This document shows positions 49,971-63,400 of a stretch of DNA of 64,000 nt, in pieces. Below the pieces are notes generated by a model, which saw only the letters and a list, made by a program, of their open reading frames with translations, was not told the origin of the DNA and made no database searches. Every line of letters starts with the position of its first letter. Positions within the stretch are counted from its first letter, which is position 1. The DNA lies in the NCBI RefSeq assembly GCF_031143425.1, contig NC_090446.1, positions 1,025,313,066 to 1,025,377,065 of the forward strand, in the 5' to 3' direction. Origin of the DNA: Pleurodeles waltl (lineage: Eukaryota; Chordata; Amphibia; Caudata; Salamandridae). Position numbers and translations under genes: made by a program.

Positions 49971-52900
49971 CTACCAAACCTGTGCATTTCTGAAAACTAG
50001 AGACCTAGGTTAATCCAAGATGGGGTGACTTGTGGGGCTCTGACCAGGTTCTGTTACCCAGAATCCTTTGCAAACCTCAAAATTTGGCTAAAAAAACAAA
50101 TTTTCCTCACATTTCGGTGACAGAAAGTTCTGGAATCTGAAAGGAGCCCACATTCCCTTCCACCCAGCGTTCCCCCAAGTCTCCCGATACAAATGATACC
50201 TCACTTGTGTGGGTAGGCCTAGCGCCCGCGACAGGAAATGCTCCAAAACACAACGTGGACACATCCCATTTTTTGACAGAAAACAGAGGTGTTTTTTTTA
50301 AAGTGCCTACCTGTAGATATTGGCCTCTAGCTCTGCCGGCACCTAGGGAAACCTACCAAACCTGTGCATTTCTGAAAACTAGAGACTTAGGGGAATCCAA
50401 GATGGGGTGACTTGTGGGGCTCTGACTAGGTTCTGTTACCCAGAATCCTTTGCAAACCTCAAAATTTGGCTAAAAAAACACATTTTCCTCACATTTCGGT
50501 GACAGAAAGTTCTGGAATCTGAGAGGAGCCACAAATTTCCTTCTACCCAGCGTTCCCCCAAGTCTCTCGATACAAATGATACCTCACTTGTGTGGGTAGG
50601 CGTTGCACCCGCGGAAGGAATCACCCCAAAACACAACGTGGACACATCCCATTTTTTGACAGAAAACAGAGGTGTTTTTTTGCAAAGTGCCTACATGTAG
50701 ATTTTGGCCTCTAGTTGAGCCGACACCAAGGGAAACCTACCAAACCTGTGCATTTTTCGAAACTAGAGACCTAGTGGAATCCAAGATGGGGTGACTTGTG
50801 GGGCTCTGACCAGGTTCTGTTACCCAGAATCCTTTGCAAACCTCAAACTTGGGCTAAAAAAAACACATTTCCGCACATTTCGGTGACAGAAAGTTCTGGA
50901 ATCAGAGAGGAGCCACAAATTTCCTTCCACCCAGTGTTCCCCCAAGTCTCCCTATAAAAATGATACCTCACTTGTGTGGGTTGGTCTAGCACCCACGACA
51001 GGAAATGCCCCAAAATATAACGTGGACACAACCCATTTTTTGACAGAAAACAGAGGTGTTTTTTGCAAAATGCCTACCTGTAGATTTTGGCCTCTAGCTC
51101 AGCCAGTACCTAGGGAAACATACCAAACCTGTGAATTTTTTAAAACTAGAGACCGAGGGGAATCCAAGATGGGGGGAATTGTGGGGCTCTGACCAGGTTC
51201 TCTTACCCAGAATAATTTGCAACCCTCAATATTCGGCTAAAAAAAAACACATTTTCCTCACATTTCGGTGACAGAAAGTTCTGGAATCTGAGAGGAGCCA
51301 CAAATGTCCTTCCACCCAGCATTCCCCTAAGTCTCCCGATAAAAATTATACCTCACTTGTGTGGGTGGGCCTAGCGCCCACGACAGGTAATGCCCCAAAA
51401 CACGATGTGGACACATCCCATTTTTTGGCAGAAAACAGAGGTGTTTTTAGCAAAATGCCTACCTGTAGATTTTGGCCTCTAGCTCAGCCGGCACCTAGGG
51501 AAACCTACCAAACCTGTGCATTTCTGAAAACTAGAGACTTAGGGGAATCCAAGATGGGGTGACTTGTGGGGCTCTGACCAGGTTCTGTTACCCAGAATCC
51601 TTTGGAAGCCTCAAAATTTGGCTAAAAAAACACATTTTCCTCACATTTCGGTGGCAGAAAGTTCTGGAATCTGAGAGGAGCCTGCATTTCCTTCCACCCA
51701 GCGTTCCCCCAAGTGTCCCGATACAAATGATACCTCACTTGTGTGGGTAGGCCTAGCGCCCACGACAGGCAATGCTCCAAAACACAACGTGGACACATCC
51801 CATTTTTTGATAGAAAACAGAGGTGTTTTTTTTAAAGTGCCTACCTGTAGATTTTGGCCTAGCTCAGCCGGCACCTAGGGAAACCTACCAAACCTCTGCA
51901 TTTCTGAAAACTAGAGACCTAGGGGAACCCAAGATGGGGTGACTTGTGGGGCTCTGACCCGGTTCTGTTACCCAGAATCCTTTGCAAACCTCAAAATTTG
52001 GCTAAAAAAACACATTTTCCTCACATTTCGGTGACAGAAAGTTCTGGAATCTGAGAGGAGCCCGCATTTCCTTCCACCCAGGGTTCCCCCAAGTCTCCCG
52101 ATACAAATGATACCTCATTTGTGTGGGTAGGTCTAGCGCCCACTACAGGAAATGCTCCAAAACACAACGTGGACACATCCCATTTTTTGACAGAAAACAG
52201 AGGTGTTTTTTGCAAAGTGCCTACCTGTTGATTTTGGCCTCTATCTCAGCCGGTACCTAGGGAAACCTACCAAACCTGTGAATTTTTAAAAACTAGAGAC
52301 CTAGGGGAATCGAAGATGGGGTGACTTGTGGGGCTCTGACCAGGTTCTGTTACCCAGAATCCTTTGTAAACCTCAAAATTTGGCTAAAAAAACACATTTT
52401 CCTCACATTTCGGTGACAGAAAGTTCTGGAATCTGAGAGGAGACCACATTTCCTTCCACCCAGCGTTCCCCCAAGTCTCCCGATACAAATGATGCCTCAC
52501 TTGTGTGGGTGGGCCTAGCGCCCGCAACAGGAAGTGCCCCAAAACACAACGTGGACACATCCGATTTTTTGACAGAAAACAGGTGTTTTTTGCAAAGTGC
52601 CTACCTGTAGATTTTGGCCTCTAGCTCAGCCGGCAACTAGGGAAACCTACCAAACCTGCGCATTTTTTTAAACTAGAGACCAAGGGGAATCCAAGATGGG
52701 GTGACTTGTAGGGCTCTGACCAGGTTCTGTTACTCAGAATCCTTTGCAAACCTCAAACTTTGGCTAAAAAAACACATTTCCTCACATTTCGGTGACAGAA
52801 AGTTCTGGAATCTGAGAGGAGCCACAAATTTCCTTCCACCCAGCTTTCCCCCAAGTCTCCCGATAAAAATAATACCTCACTTGTGTGGGTAGGCCTAGCG
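49970..52900. repeat. 12-unit-spaced duplication, copy 1
   Basis: This segment recurs at 54,558-57,488 at an offset of 4,588-4,589 bp (12 units). Shared rare markers include GGTTAATCC at the J boundary, GTTTTTAGCAAAATGCC, GGAAGCCTC, CCTGCATTTCC, GGCCTAGCTCAGCC (2-bp loss), CCCAGGGTTCC, CTGTTGATTTTGG, CTCTATCTCAGCC and GATGCCTC. Within it, 51,181-51,338 does not match its 12-unit partner but matches about 47,347-47,505. Confidence 0.86.
51181..51338. other. Conversion-like patch inside the 12-unit duplication
   Basis: This stretch carries GAATAATTTGC, AAATGTCCTTCC and CAGCATTCCCCTAAG. The partner at about 55,769-55,926 has GAATCATTTGC, AAATTTCCTTCC and CAGCGTTCCCCCAAG. The odd version matches 47,347-47,505, ten units upstream. 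Flanking sequence on both sides follows the 12-unit partner, so a short non-reciprocal transfer is the simplest reading. Confidence 0.68.
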
Positions 52901-54557
52901 CCCACGACAGGAAATGCCCCAAAACACAACGAGGACACATCCCATTTTTGACAGAAAACAGAGGTGTTTTTTGCAAAGTGCCTACCTGTAGGTTTTGGCC
53001 TCTAGCTCAGCCGGCACCTAGGGAAACCTACCAAACCTGTGCATTTCTGAAAACTAGAGACCAAGGTTAATCCAAGATGGGGTGACTTGTGGGGCTCTGA
53101 CCAGGTTCTGTTACCCAGAATCCTTTGCAAACCTCAAAATTTGGATAAAAAAACAAATTTTCCTCACATTTCGGTGACAGAAAGTTCTGGAATCTGAAAG
53201 GAGCCCACATTCCCTTCCACCCAGCGTTCCCCCAAGTCTCCCGATACAAATGATACCTCACTTGTGTGGGTAGGCCTAGCGCCCGCGACAGGAAATGCTC
53301 CAAAACACAACGTGGACACATCCCATTTTTTGACAGAAAACAGAGGTGTTTTTTGCAAAGTGCCTACCTGTAGATTTTGGCCTCTAGCTCAGACGGCACC
53401 TAGGGAAACCTACCAAACCTGTGCATTTCTGAAAACTAGAGACCTAGGGGAATCCAAGATGGGGTGACTTGTGGGGCTCTGACCAGATTCTGTTACCCAG
53501 AATCATTTGCAAACCTCCAAATGTGGCTTAAAAAACACATTTTCCTCACATTTCGGTGACAGAAAGTTCTGGAATCTGAGAGGAGCCACAAATTTCCTTC
53601 TACCCAGCGTTCCCCCAAGTCACCCGATACAAATGATACCTCACTTGTGTGGGTAGGCGTTGCACCCGCGGAAGGAATTACCCCAAAACACAACGTGGAC
53701 ACATCCCATTTTTTGACAGAAAAAAGAGGTGTTTTTTTGCAAAGTGCCTACCTGTAGATTTTGGCCTCTAGTTCAGCCGACACCAAGGGAAACCTACCAA
53801 ACCTGTGCATTTTTCGAAACGAGAGACCTAGGGGAATCCAAGATGGGGTGACGTGTGGGGCTCTGATCAGGTTCTGTTACCCAGAATCCTTTGCAAACCT
53901 CAAACTTTGGCTAAAAAAAACACATTTCCTCACATTTCGGTGACAGAAAGTTCTGGAATCAGAGAGGAGCCACAAATTTCCTTCCACCCAGTGTTCCCCC
54001 AAGTCTCCCTATAAAAATGATACCTCACTTGTGTGGGTAGGTCTAGCACCCGCGACAGGAAATGCCCCAAAATATAAGGTGGACACATCCCATTTTTTGA
54101 CAGAAAACAGAGGTGTTTTTTGCAAAATGCCTACCTGTAGATTTTGGCCTCTAGCTCAGCCAGTACCTAGGGAAACATACCAAACCTGTGAATTTTTTAA
54201 AACTAGAGACCGAGGGGAATCCAAGATGGGGGGAATTGTGGGGCTCTGACCAGGTTCTGTTACCCAGAATCATTTGCAACCCTCAAAATTAGGCTAAAAA
54301 AACACATTTTCCTCACATTTCGGTGACAGTAAGTTCTGGAATCTGAGAGGAGCCACAAATTTCCTTCCACCCAGCGTTCCCCCAAGTCTCCCAATAAAAA
54401 TAATACCTCACTTGTGTGGGTGGGCCTAGCGCCCACGACAGGTAATGCCCCAAAACACGACGTGGACACATCCCATTTTTTGGCAGAAAACAGAGGTGTT
54501 TTTTGCAAAATGCCTACCTGTAGATTTTGGCCTCTAGCTCAGCCGGCACCTAGGGAA
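52901..54557. repeat. J-B-C-H module between the two 12-unit copies
   Basis: The remainder of a D/E-like unit is followed by J (about 53.09-53.47 kb), B, C and most of H. This J-B-C-H run matches the next one at 54.62-56.15 kb at an offset of 1,532 bp, so four-unit tandem periodicity is clear across 53.1-56.1 kb. It also matches about 46.1-46.6 kb at 7,657 bp (20 units), sharing CATTTTTCGAAACGAGAG and GTGACGTGTGGGG. Confidence 0.82.
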
Positions 54558-57488
54558 ACCTACCAAACCTGTGCATTTCTGAAAACTAGAGACCAAGGTT
54601 AATCCAAGATGGGGTGACTTGTGGGGCTCTGACCAGGTTCTGTTACCCAGAATCCTTTGCAAACCTCAAAATTTGGCTAAAAAAACAAATTTTCCTCACA
54701 TTTCGGTGACAGAAAGTTCTGGAATCTGAAAGGAGCCCACATTCCCTTCCACCCAGCGTTCCCCCAAGTCTCCCGATACAAATGATACCTCACTTGTGTG
54801 GGTAGGCCTAGCGCCCACGACAGGAAATGCTCCAAAACACAACGTGGACACATCCCATTTTTTGACAGAAAACAGAGGTTTTTTTTTTAAAGTGCCTACA
54901 TGTAGATATTGGCCTCTAGCTCAGCCGGCACCTAGGGAAACCTACCAAACCTGTGCATTTCTGAAAACTAGAGACTTAGGGGAATCCAAGATGGGGTGAC
55001 TTGTGGGGCTCTGACTAGGTTCTGTTACCCAGAATCCTTTGCAAACCTCAACATTTGGCTAAAAAAACACATTTTCCTCACATTTCGGTGACAGAAAGTT
55101 CTGGAATCTGAGAGGAGCCACAAATTTCCTTCTACCCAGCGTTCCCCCAAGTCTCCCGATACAAATGATACTTCACTTGTGTGGGTAGGCATTGCACCCG
55201 CGGAAGGAATTACCCCAAAACACAACGTGGACACATCACATTTTTTGACAGAAAACAGAGGTGTTTTTTTGCAAAGTGCCTACCTGTAGATTTTGGCCTC
55301 TAGTTCAGCCGACACCAAGGGAAACCTACCAAACCTGTGCATTTTTCGAAACTAGAGACCTAGGGGAATCCAAGATGGGGTGACTTGTGGGGCTCTGACC
55401 AGGTTCTGTTACCCAGAATCCTTTGCAAACCTCAAACTTTGGCTAAAAAAAACACATTTCCTCACATTTCGGTGACAGAAAGTTCTGGAATCAGAGAGGA
55501 GCCACAAATTTCCTTCCACCCAGTGTTCCCCCAAGTCTCCCTATAAAAATGATACCTCACTTGTGTGGGTAGGCCTAGCACCCGCGACAGGAAATGCCCC
55601 AAAATATAACGTGGACACATCCCATTTTTTGACAGAAAACAGAGGTGTTTTTTGCAAAATGCCTACCTGTAGATTTTGGCCTCTAGCTCAGCCAGTACCT
55701 AGGGAAACATACCAAACCTGTGAATGTTTTAAAACTAGAGACCAAGGGGAATCCAAGATGGGGGGACTTGTGGGGCTATAACCAGGTTCTCTTACCCAGA
55801 ATCATTTGCAACCCTCAATATTCGGCTAAAAAAAACACATTTTCCTCACATTTCGGTGACAGAAAGTTCTGGAATCTGAGAGGAGCCACAAATTTCCTTC
55901 CACCCAGCGTTCCCCCAAGTCTCCCGATAAAAATTATACCTCACTTGTGTGGGTGGGCCTAGCGCCCACGACAGGTAATGCCCCAAAACACGATGTGGAC
56001 ACATTCCATTTTTTGGCAGAAAACAGAGGTGTTTTTAGCAAAATGCCTACCTGTAGATTTTGGCCTCTAGCTCAGCCGGCACCTAGGGAAACCTACCAAA
56101 CCTGTGCATTTCTGAAAACTAGAGACTTAGGGGAATCCAAGATGGGGTGACTTGTGGGGCTCTGACCAGGTTCTGTTACCCAGAATCCTTTGGAAGCCTC
56201 AAAATTTGGCTAAAAAAACACATTTTCCTCACATTTCGGTGGCAGAAAGTTCTGGAATCTGAGAGGAGCCTGCATTTCCTTCCACCCAGCGTTCCCCCAA
56301 GTGTCCCGATACAAATGATACCTCACTTGTGTGGGTAGGCCTAGCGCCCACGACAGGCAATGCTCCAAAACACAACGTGGACACATCCCATTTTTTGATA
56401 GAAAACAGAGGTGTTTTTTTTAAAGTGCCTACCTGTAGATTTTGGCCTAGCTCAGCCGGCACCTAGGGAAACCTACCAAACCTCTGCATTTCTGAAAACT
56501 AGAGACCTAGGGGAACCCAAGATGGGGTGACTTGTGGGGCTCTGACCCGGTTCTGTTACCCAGAATCCTTTGCAAACCTCAAAATTTGGCTAAAAAAACA
56601 CATTTTCCTCACATTTCGGTGACAGAAAGTTCTGGAATCTGAGAGGAGCCCGCATTTCCTTCCACCCAGGGTTCCCCCAAGTCTCCCGATACAAATGATA
56701 CCTCATTTGTGTGGGTAGGTCTAGCGCCCACTACAGGAAATGCTCCAAAACACAACGTGGACACATCCCATTTTTTGACAGAAAACAGAGGTGTTTTTTG
56801 CAAAGTGCCTACCTGTTGATTTTGGCCTCTATCTCAGCCGGTACCTAGGGAAACCTACCAAACCTGTGAATTTTTAAAAACTAGAGACCTAGGGGAATCC
56901 AAGATGGGGTGACTTGTGGGGCTCTGACCAGGTTCTGTTACCCAGAATCCTTTGTAAACCTCAAAATTTGGCTAAAAAAACACATTTTCCTCACATTTCG
57001 GTGACAGAAAGTTCTGGAATCTGAGAGGAGACCACATTTCCTTCCACCCAGCGTTCCCCCAAGTCTCCCGATACAAATGATGCCTCGCTTGTGTGGGTGG
57101 ACCTAGCGCCCGCAACAGGAAGTGCCCCAAAACACAACGTGGACACATCCGATTTTGTGACAGAAAACAGGTGTTTTTTGCAAAGTGCCTACCTGTAGAT
57201 TTTGGCCTCTAGCTCAGCCGGCACCTAGGGAAACCTACCAAACCTGCGCATTTTTTTAAACTATAGACCAAGGGGAATCCAAGATGGGGTGACTTGTAGG
57301 GCTCTGACCAGGTTCTGTTACTCAGAATCCTTTGCAAACCTCAAACTTTGGCTAAAAAAACACATTTCCTCACATTTCGGTGACAGAAAGTTCTGGAATC
57401 TGAGAGGAGCCACAAATTTCCTTCCACCCAGCTTTCCCACAAGTCTCCCGATAAAAATAATACCTCACTTGTGTGGGTAGGCCTAGCG
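54558..57488. repeat. 12-unit-spaced duplication, copy 2
   Basis: This is the second copy of 49,970-52,900. It carries the same 2-bp loss in GGCCTAGCTCAGCC and the same substitutions in the three units after H. It ends near 57,488, where 52,902 has GCGCCCACGAC and this copy GCGCCCGCGAC. From about 56.84 kb it overlaps the start of the nine-unit repeat, so two layers of duplication are superimposed. Confidence 0.86.
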
Positions 57489-60400
57489 CCCGCGACAGGA
57501 AATGCCCCAAAACACAACGTGGACACATCCAATTTTTTGACAGAAAACAGAGGTGTTTTTTGCAAAGTGCCTACCTGTAGATTTTGGCCTCTAGCTCAGC
57601 CGGTACTTATGGAAACCTACCAAACCTGTGAATTTTTGAAAACTAGAGACGTAGGGGAATCTAAGATGGGGTGACTTGTGGGGCTCTGACCAGGTTCTGT
57701 TACCCAGAATCCTTTGCAACCCTCAAAATTTGGCTAAATAAACACATTTTCCTCACATTTCGGTGACAGAAAGTTCTGGAATCTGAGAGGAGCGCACATT
57801 TCCTTCCACCCAGCGTTCCCCCAAGTCTCCCGATACAAATGATACCTCACTTGTGTGGGTAGGCCTAGCGCCCGCGACAGGAAATGCTCCAAAACACAAC
57901 GTGGACACATCCCATTTTTTGACAGAAAACAGAGGTGTTTTTTTTAAAGTGCCTACCTGTAGATTTTGGCCTCTAGCTCAGCCGGCACCGTGGGAAACCT
58001 ACCAGACCTGTGCATTTCTGAAAACTAGAGACTTAGGGGAATCCAAGATGGGGTGACTTGTTGGGCTCTGACCTGGTTCTGTTACCCAAAATCCTTTGCA
58101 AACCTCAAAATTTGGCTAAAAAAACACATTTTCCTCACATTTCGTTGACAGAAAGTTCTGGAATCTGAGAGGAGCCACAAATTTCCTTCTACCCAGCGTT
58201 CCCCCAAGTCTCCCATCACAAATGATACCTCACTTGTGTGTGTAGGCCTAGCGCCAGCGTAAGGAATTACCCCAAAACACAACGTGGACACATCCCATAT
58301 TTTGACAGAAAACAGAGGTGTTTTTTGCAAAGTGCCTACCTGTAGATTTTGGCCTCTAGCTCAGCCGGTACTTAGGGAAACCTACCAAACCTGTGCATTT
58401 TTTGAAACTAGAGACCTAGGGGAATCCAAGATGGGGTGACTTGTGGGGCTCTGATCAGGTTCTGTTACCCAGAATCCTTTGCAAACCTCAAACTTTGGCT
58501 AAAAAAACACATTTCCTCAAATTTCGGTGACAGAAAGTTCTGGAATCTGAGAGGAGCCACAAATTTCCTTCCACCCAGCGTTCCCCCAAGTCTCCCGATA
58601 AAAATAATACCTCACTTGTGTGGGTGGGCCTAGCGCCCACGACAGGTAATGCCCCAAAACACGACGTGGACACATTCCATTTTTTGACAGAAAACAGAGG
58701 TGTTTTTTGCAAAATGCCTACCCGTAGATTTTGGCCTCTAGCTCAGCCGGCACCTAGGGAAACCTACCAAACCTGTGCATTTCTGAAAACTAGAGACCTA
58801 GGGGAATCCAAGATGGGGTGACTTGTGGGGCTCTGACCAGGTTCTGTTACCCAGAATCCTTTGCAAACCTCAAAATTTGGCTAAAAAAACACATTTTCAT
58901 CACATTTCGGTGACAGAAAGTTCTGGAATCTGAGAGGAGCCCACATTTCCTTCCACCCAGCGTTCCCTTAAGTCTCCCGATACAAATGATACCTCACTTG
59001 TGTGGGTAGGCCTAGCGCCCGCGACAGGAAATGCTCCAAAACACAACGTGGACACATCCCATTTTTGGGTAGAAAGCAGAGGTGTTTTTTTAAAACTGCC
59101 TACCTGTAGATTTTGGCCTCTAGCTCAGCCGGCACCTAGGGAAACCTACCAAACCTGTGCATTTCTGTAAACTAGAGACCTAGGGGAATCCAAGATGGGG
59201 TGACTTGTGGGGGCTCTGACCAGGTTCTGTTACCCAGAATCCTTTGCAAACCTCAGAATTTGGCAAAAAAAAACAATTTTTTCTCACATTTCGGTGACAG
59301 AAAGTTCTGAAATCTGAGAGGAGCCACAAATGTCCTTCCACCCAGCGTTCCCCCAAGTCTCCCGATACAAATGATACCTCACTTGTGTGGGTGGGACTAG
59401 TGCCCGTGACAGGAAATGCCCCAAAACACAATGAGGACTCATCCAATTTTTTGACAGAAAACAGAGGTGTTTTTTGCAAAGTGCCTACCTGTAGATTTTG
59501 GCCTCTAGCTCAGCCGGCACCTAGGGAAACCTACCAAACCTGCGCATTTTTTTAAACTATAGACCAAGGGGAATCCAAGATGGGGTGACTTGTAGGGCTC
59601 TGACCAGGTTCTGTTACTCAGAATCCTTTGCAAACCTCAAACTTTGGCTAAAAAAACACATTTCCTCACATTTCGGTGACAGAAAGTTCTGGAATCTGAG
59701 AGGAGCCACAAATTTCCTTCCACCCAGCTTTCCCCCAAGTCTCCCGATAAAAATAATACCTCACTTGTGTGGGTAGGCCTAGCGCCCGCGACAGGAAATG
59801 CCCCAAAACACAACGTGGACACATCCAATTTTTTGACAGAAAACAGAGGTTTTTTTTGCAAAGTGCCTACCTGTAGATTTTGGCCTCTAGCTCAGCCGGT
59901 ACTTATGGAAACCTACCAAACCTGTGAATTTTTGAAAACTAGAGACGTAGGGGAATCTAAGATGGGGTGACTTGTGGGGCTCTGACCAGGTTCTGTTACC
60001 CAGAATCCTTTGCAACCCTCAAAATTTGGCTAAATAAACACATTTTCCTCACATTTCGGTGACAGAAAGTTCTGGAATCTGAGAGGAGCGCACATTTCCT
60101 TCCACCCAGCGTTCCCCCAAGTCTCCCGATACAAATGATACCTCACTTGTGTGGGTAGGCCTAGCGCCCGCGACAGGAAATGCTCCAAAACACAACGTGG
60201 ACACATCCCATTTTTTGACAGAAAACAGAGGTGTTTTTTTTAAAGTGCCTACCTGTAGATTTTGGCCTCTAGCTCAGCCGGTACCTAGGGAAACCTACCA
60301 AACCTGTGAATTTTTAAAAACTAGAGACCTAGGGGAATCCAAGATGGGGTGACTTGTGGGGCTCTGACCAGGTTCTGTTACCCAGAATCCTTTGTAAACC

Positions 60401-63400
60401 TCAAAATTTGGCTAAAAAAACACATTTTCCTCACATTTCGGTGACAGAAAGTTCTGGAATCTGAGAGGAGACCACATTTCCTTCCACCCAGCGTTCCCCC
60501 AAGTCTCCCGATACAAATGATGCCTCGCTTGTGTGGGTGGACCTAGCGCCCGCAACAGGAAGTGCCCCAAAACACAACGTGGACACATCCGATTTTGTGA
60601 CAGAAAACAGGTGTTTTTTGCAAAGTGCCTACCTGTAGATTTTGGCCTCTAGCTCAGCCGGCACCTAGGGAAACCTACCAAACCTGCGCATTTTTTTAAA
60701 CTATAGACCAAGGGGAATCCAAGATGGGGTGACTTGTAGGGCTCTGACCAGGTTCTGTTACTCAGAATCCTTTGCAAACCTCAAACTTTGGCTAAAAAAA
60801 CACATTTCCTCACATTTCGGTGACAGAAAGTTCTGGAATCTGAGAGGAGCCACAAATTTCCTTCCACCCAGCTTTCCCCCAAGTCTCCCGATAAAAATAA
60901 TACCTCACTTGTGTGGGTAGGCCTAGCGCCCGCGACAGGAAATGCCCCAAAACACAACGTGGACACATCCAATTTTTTGACAGAAAACAGAGGTGTTTTT
61001 TGCAAAGTGCCTACCTGTAGATTTTGGCCTCTAGCTCAGCCGGTACTTATGGAAACCTACCAAACCTGTGAATTTTTGAAAACTAGAGACGTAGGGGAAT
61101 CTAAGATGGGGTGACTTGTGGGGCTCTGACCAGGTTCTGTTACCCAGAATCCTTTGCAACCCTCAAAATTTGGCTAAATAAACACATTTTCCTCACATTT
61201 CGGTGACAGAAAGTTCTGGAATCTGAGAGGAGCGCACATTTCCTTCCACCCAGCGTTCCCCCAAGTCTCCCGATACAAATGATACCTCACTTGTGTGGGT
61301 AGGCCTAGCGCCCGCGACAGGAAATGCTCCAAAACACAACGTGGACACATCCCATTTTTTGACAGAAAACAGAGGTGTTTTTTTTAAAGTGCCTACCTGT
61401 AGATTTTGGCCTCTAGCTCAGCCGGCACCGTGGGAAACCTACCAGACCTGTGCATTTCTGAAAACTAGAGACTTAGGGGAATCCAAGATGGGGTGACTTG
61501 TTGGGCTCTGACCTGGTTCTGTTACCCAAAATCCTTTGCAAACCTCAAAATTTGGCTAAAAAAACACATTTTCCTCACATTTCGTTGACAGAAAGTTCTG
61601 GAATCTGAGAGGAGCCACAAATTTCCTTCTACCCAGCGTTCCCCCAAGTCTCCCATCACAAATGATACCTCACTTGTGTGTGTAGGCCTAGCGCCAGCGT
61701 AAGGAATTACCCCAAAACACAACGTGGACACATCCCATATTTTGACAGAAAACAGAGGTGTTTTTTGCAAAGTGCCTACCTGTAGATTTTGGCCTCTAGC
61801 TCAGCCGGTACTTAGGGAAACCTACCAAACCTGTGCATTTTTTGAAACTAGAGACCTAGGGGAATCCAAGATGGGGTGACTTGTGGGGCTCTGACCAGGT
61901 TCTGTTACCCAGAATCCTTTGCAAACCTCAAACTTTGGCTAAAAAAACACATTTCCTCAAATTTCGGTGACAGAAAGTTCTGGAATCTGAGAGGAGCCAC
62001 AAATTTCCTTCCACCCAGCGTTCCCCCAAGTCTCCCGATAAAAATAATACCTCACTTGTGTGGGTGGGCCTAGCGCCCACGACAGGTAATGCCCCAAAAC
62101 ACGACGTGGACACATTCCATTTTTTGACAGAAAACAGAGGTGTTTTTTGCAAAATGCCTACCCGTAGATTTTGGCCTCTAGCTCAGCCGGCACCTAGGGA
62201 AACCTACCAAACCTGTGCATTTCTGAAAACTAGAGACCTAGGGGAATCCAAGATGGGGTGACTTGTGGGGCTCTGACCAGGTTCTGTTACCCAGAATCCT
62301 TTGCAAACCTCAAAATTTGGCTAAAAAAACACATTTTCATCACATTTCGGTGACAGAAAGTTCTGGAATCTGAGAGGAGCCCACATTTCCTTCCACCCAG
62401 CGTTCCCTTAAGTCTCCCGATACAAATGATACCTCACTTGTGTGGGTAGGCCTAGCGCCCGCGACAGGAAATGCTCCAAAACACAACGTGGACACATCCC
62501 ATTTTTGGGTAGAAAGCAGAGGTGTTTTTTTAAAACTGCCTACCTGTAGATTTTGGCCTCTAGCTCAGCCGGCACCTAGGGAAACCTACCAAACCTGTGC
62601 ATTTCTGTAAACTAGAGACCTAGGGGAATCCAAGATGGGGTGACTTGTGGGGGCTCTGACCAGGTTCTGTTACCCAGAATCCTTTGCAAACCTCAGAATT
62701 TGGCAAAAAAAAACAATTTTTTCTCACATTTCGGTGACAGAAAGTTCTGAAATCTGAGAGGAGCCACAAATGTCCTTCCACCCAGCGTTCCCCCAAGTCT
62801 CCCGATACAAATGATACCTCACTTGTGTGGGTGGGACTAGTGCCCGTGACAGGAAATGCCCCAAAACACAATGAGGACTCATCCAATTTTTTGACAGAAA
62901 ACAGAGGTGTTTTTTGCAAAGTGCCTACCTGTAGATTTTGGCCTCTAGCTCAGCCGGCACCTAGGGAAACCTACCAAACCTGCGCATTTTTTTAAACTAT
63001 AGACCAAGGGGAATCCAAGATGGGGTGACTTGTAGGGCTCTGACCAGGTTCTGTTACTCAGAATCCTTTGCAAACCTCAAACTTTGGCTAAAAAAACACA
63101 TTTCCTCACATTTCGGTGACAGAAAGTTCTGGAATCTGAGAGGAGCCACAAATTTCCTTCCACCCAGCTTTCCCCCAAGTCTCCCGATAAAAATAATACC
63201 TCACTTGTGTGGGTAGGCCTAGCGCCCGCGACAGGAAATGCCCCAAAACACAACGTGGACACATCCAATTTTTTGACAGAAAACAGAGGTTTTTTTCGCA
63301 AATTGCCTACCTGTAGATTTTGGCCTCTAGCTCAGCCGGTACTTATGGAAACCTACCAAACCTGTGAATTTTTGAAAACTAGAGACGTAGGGGAATCTAA

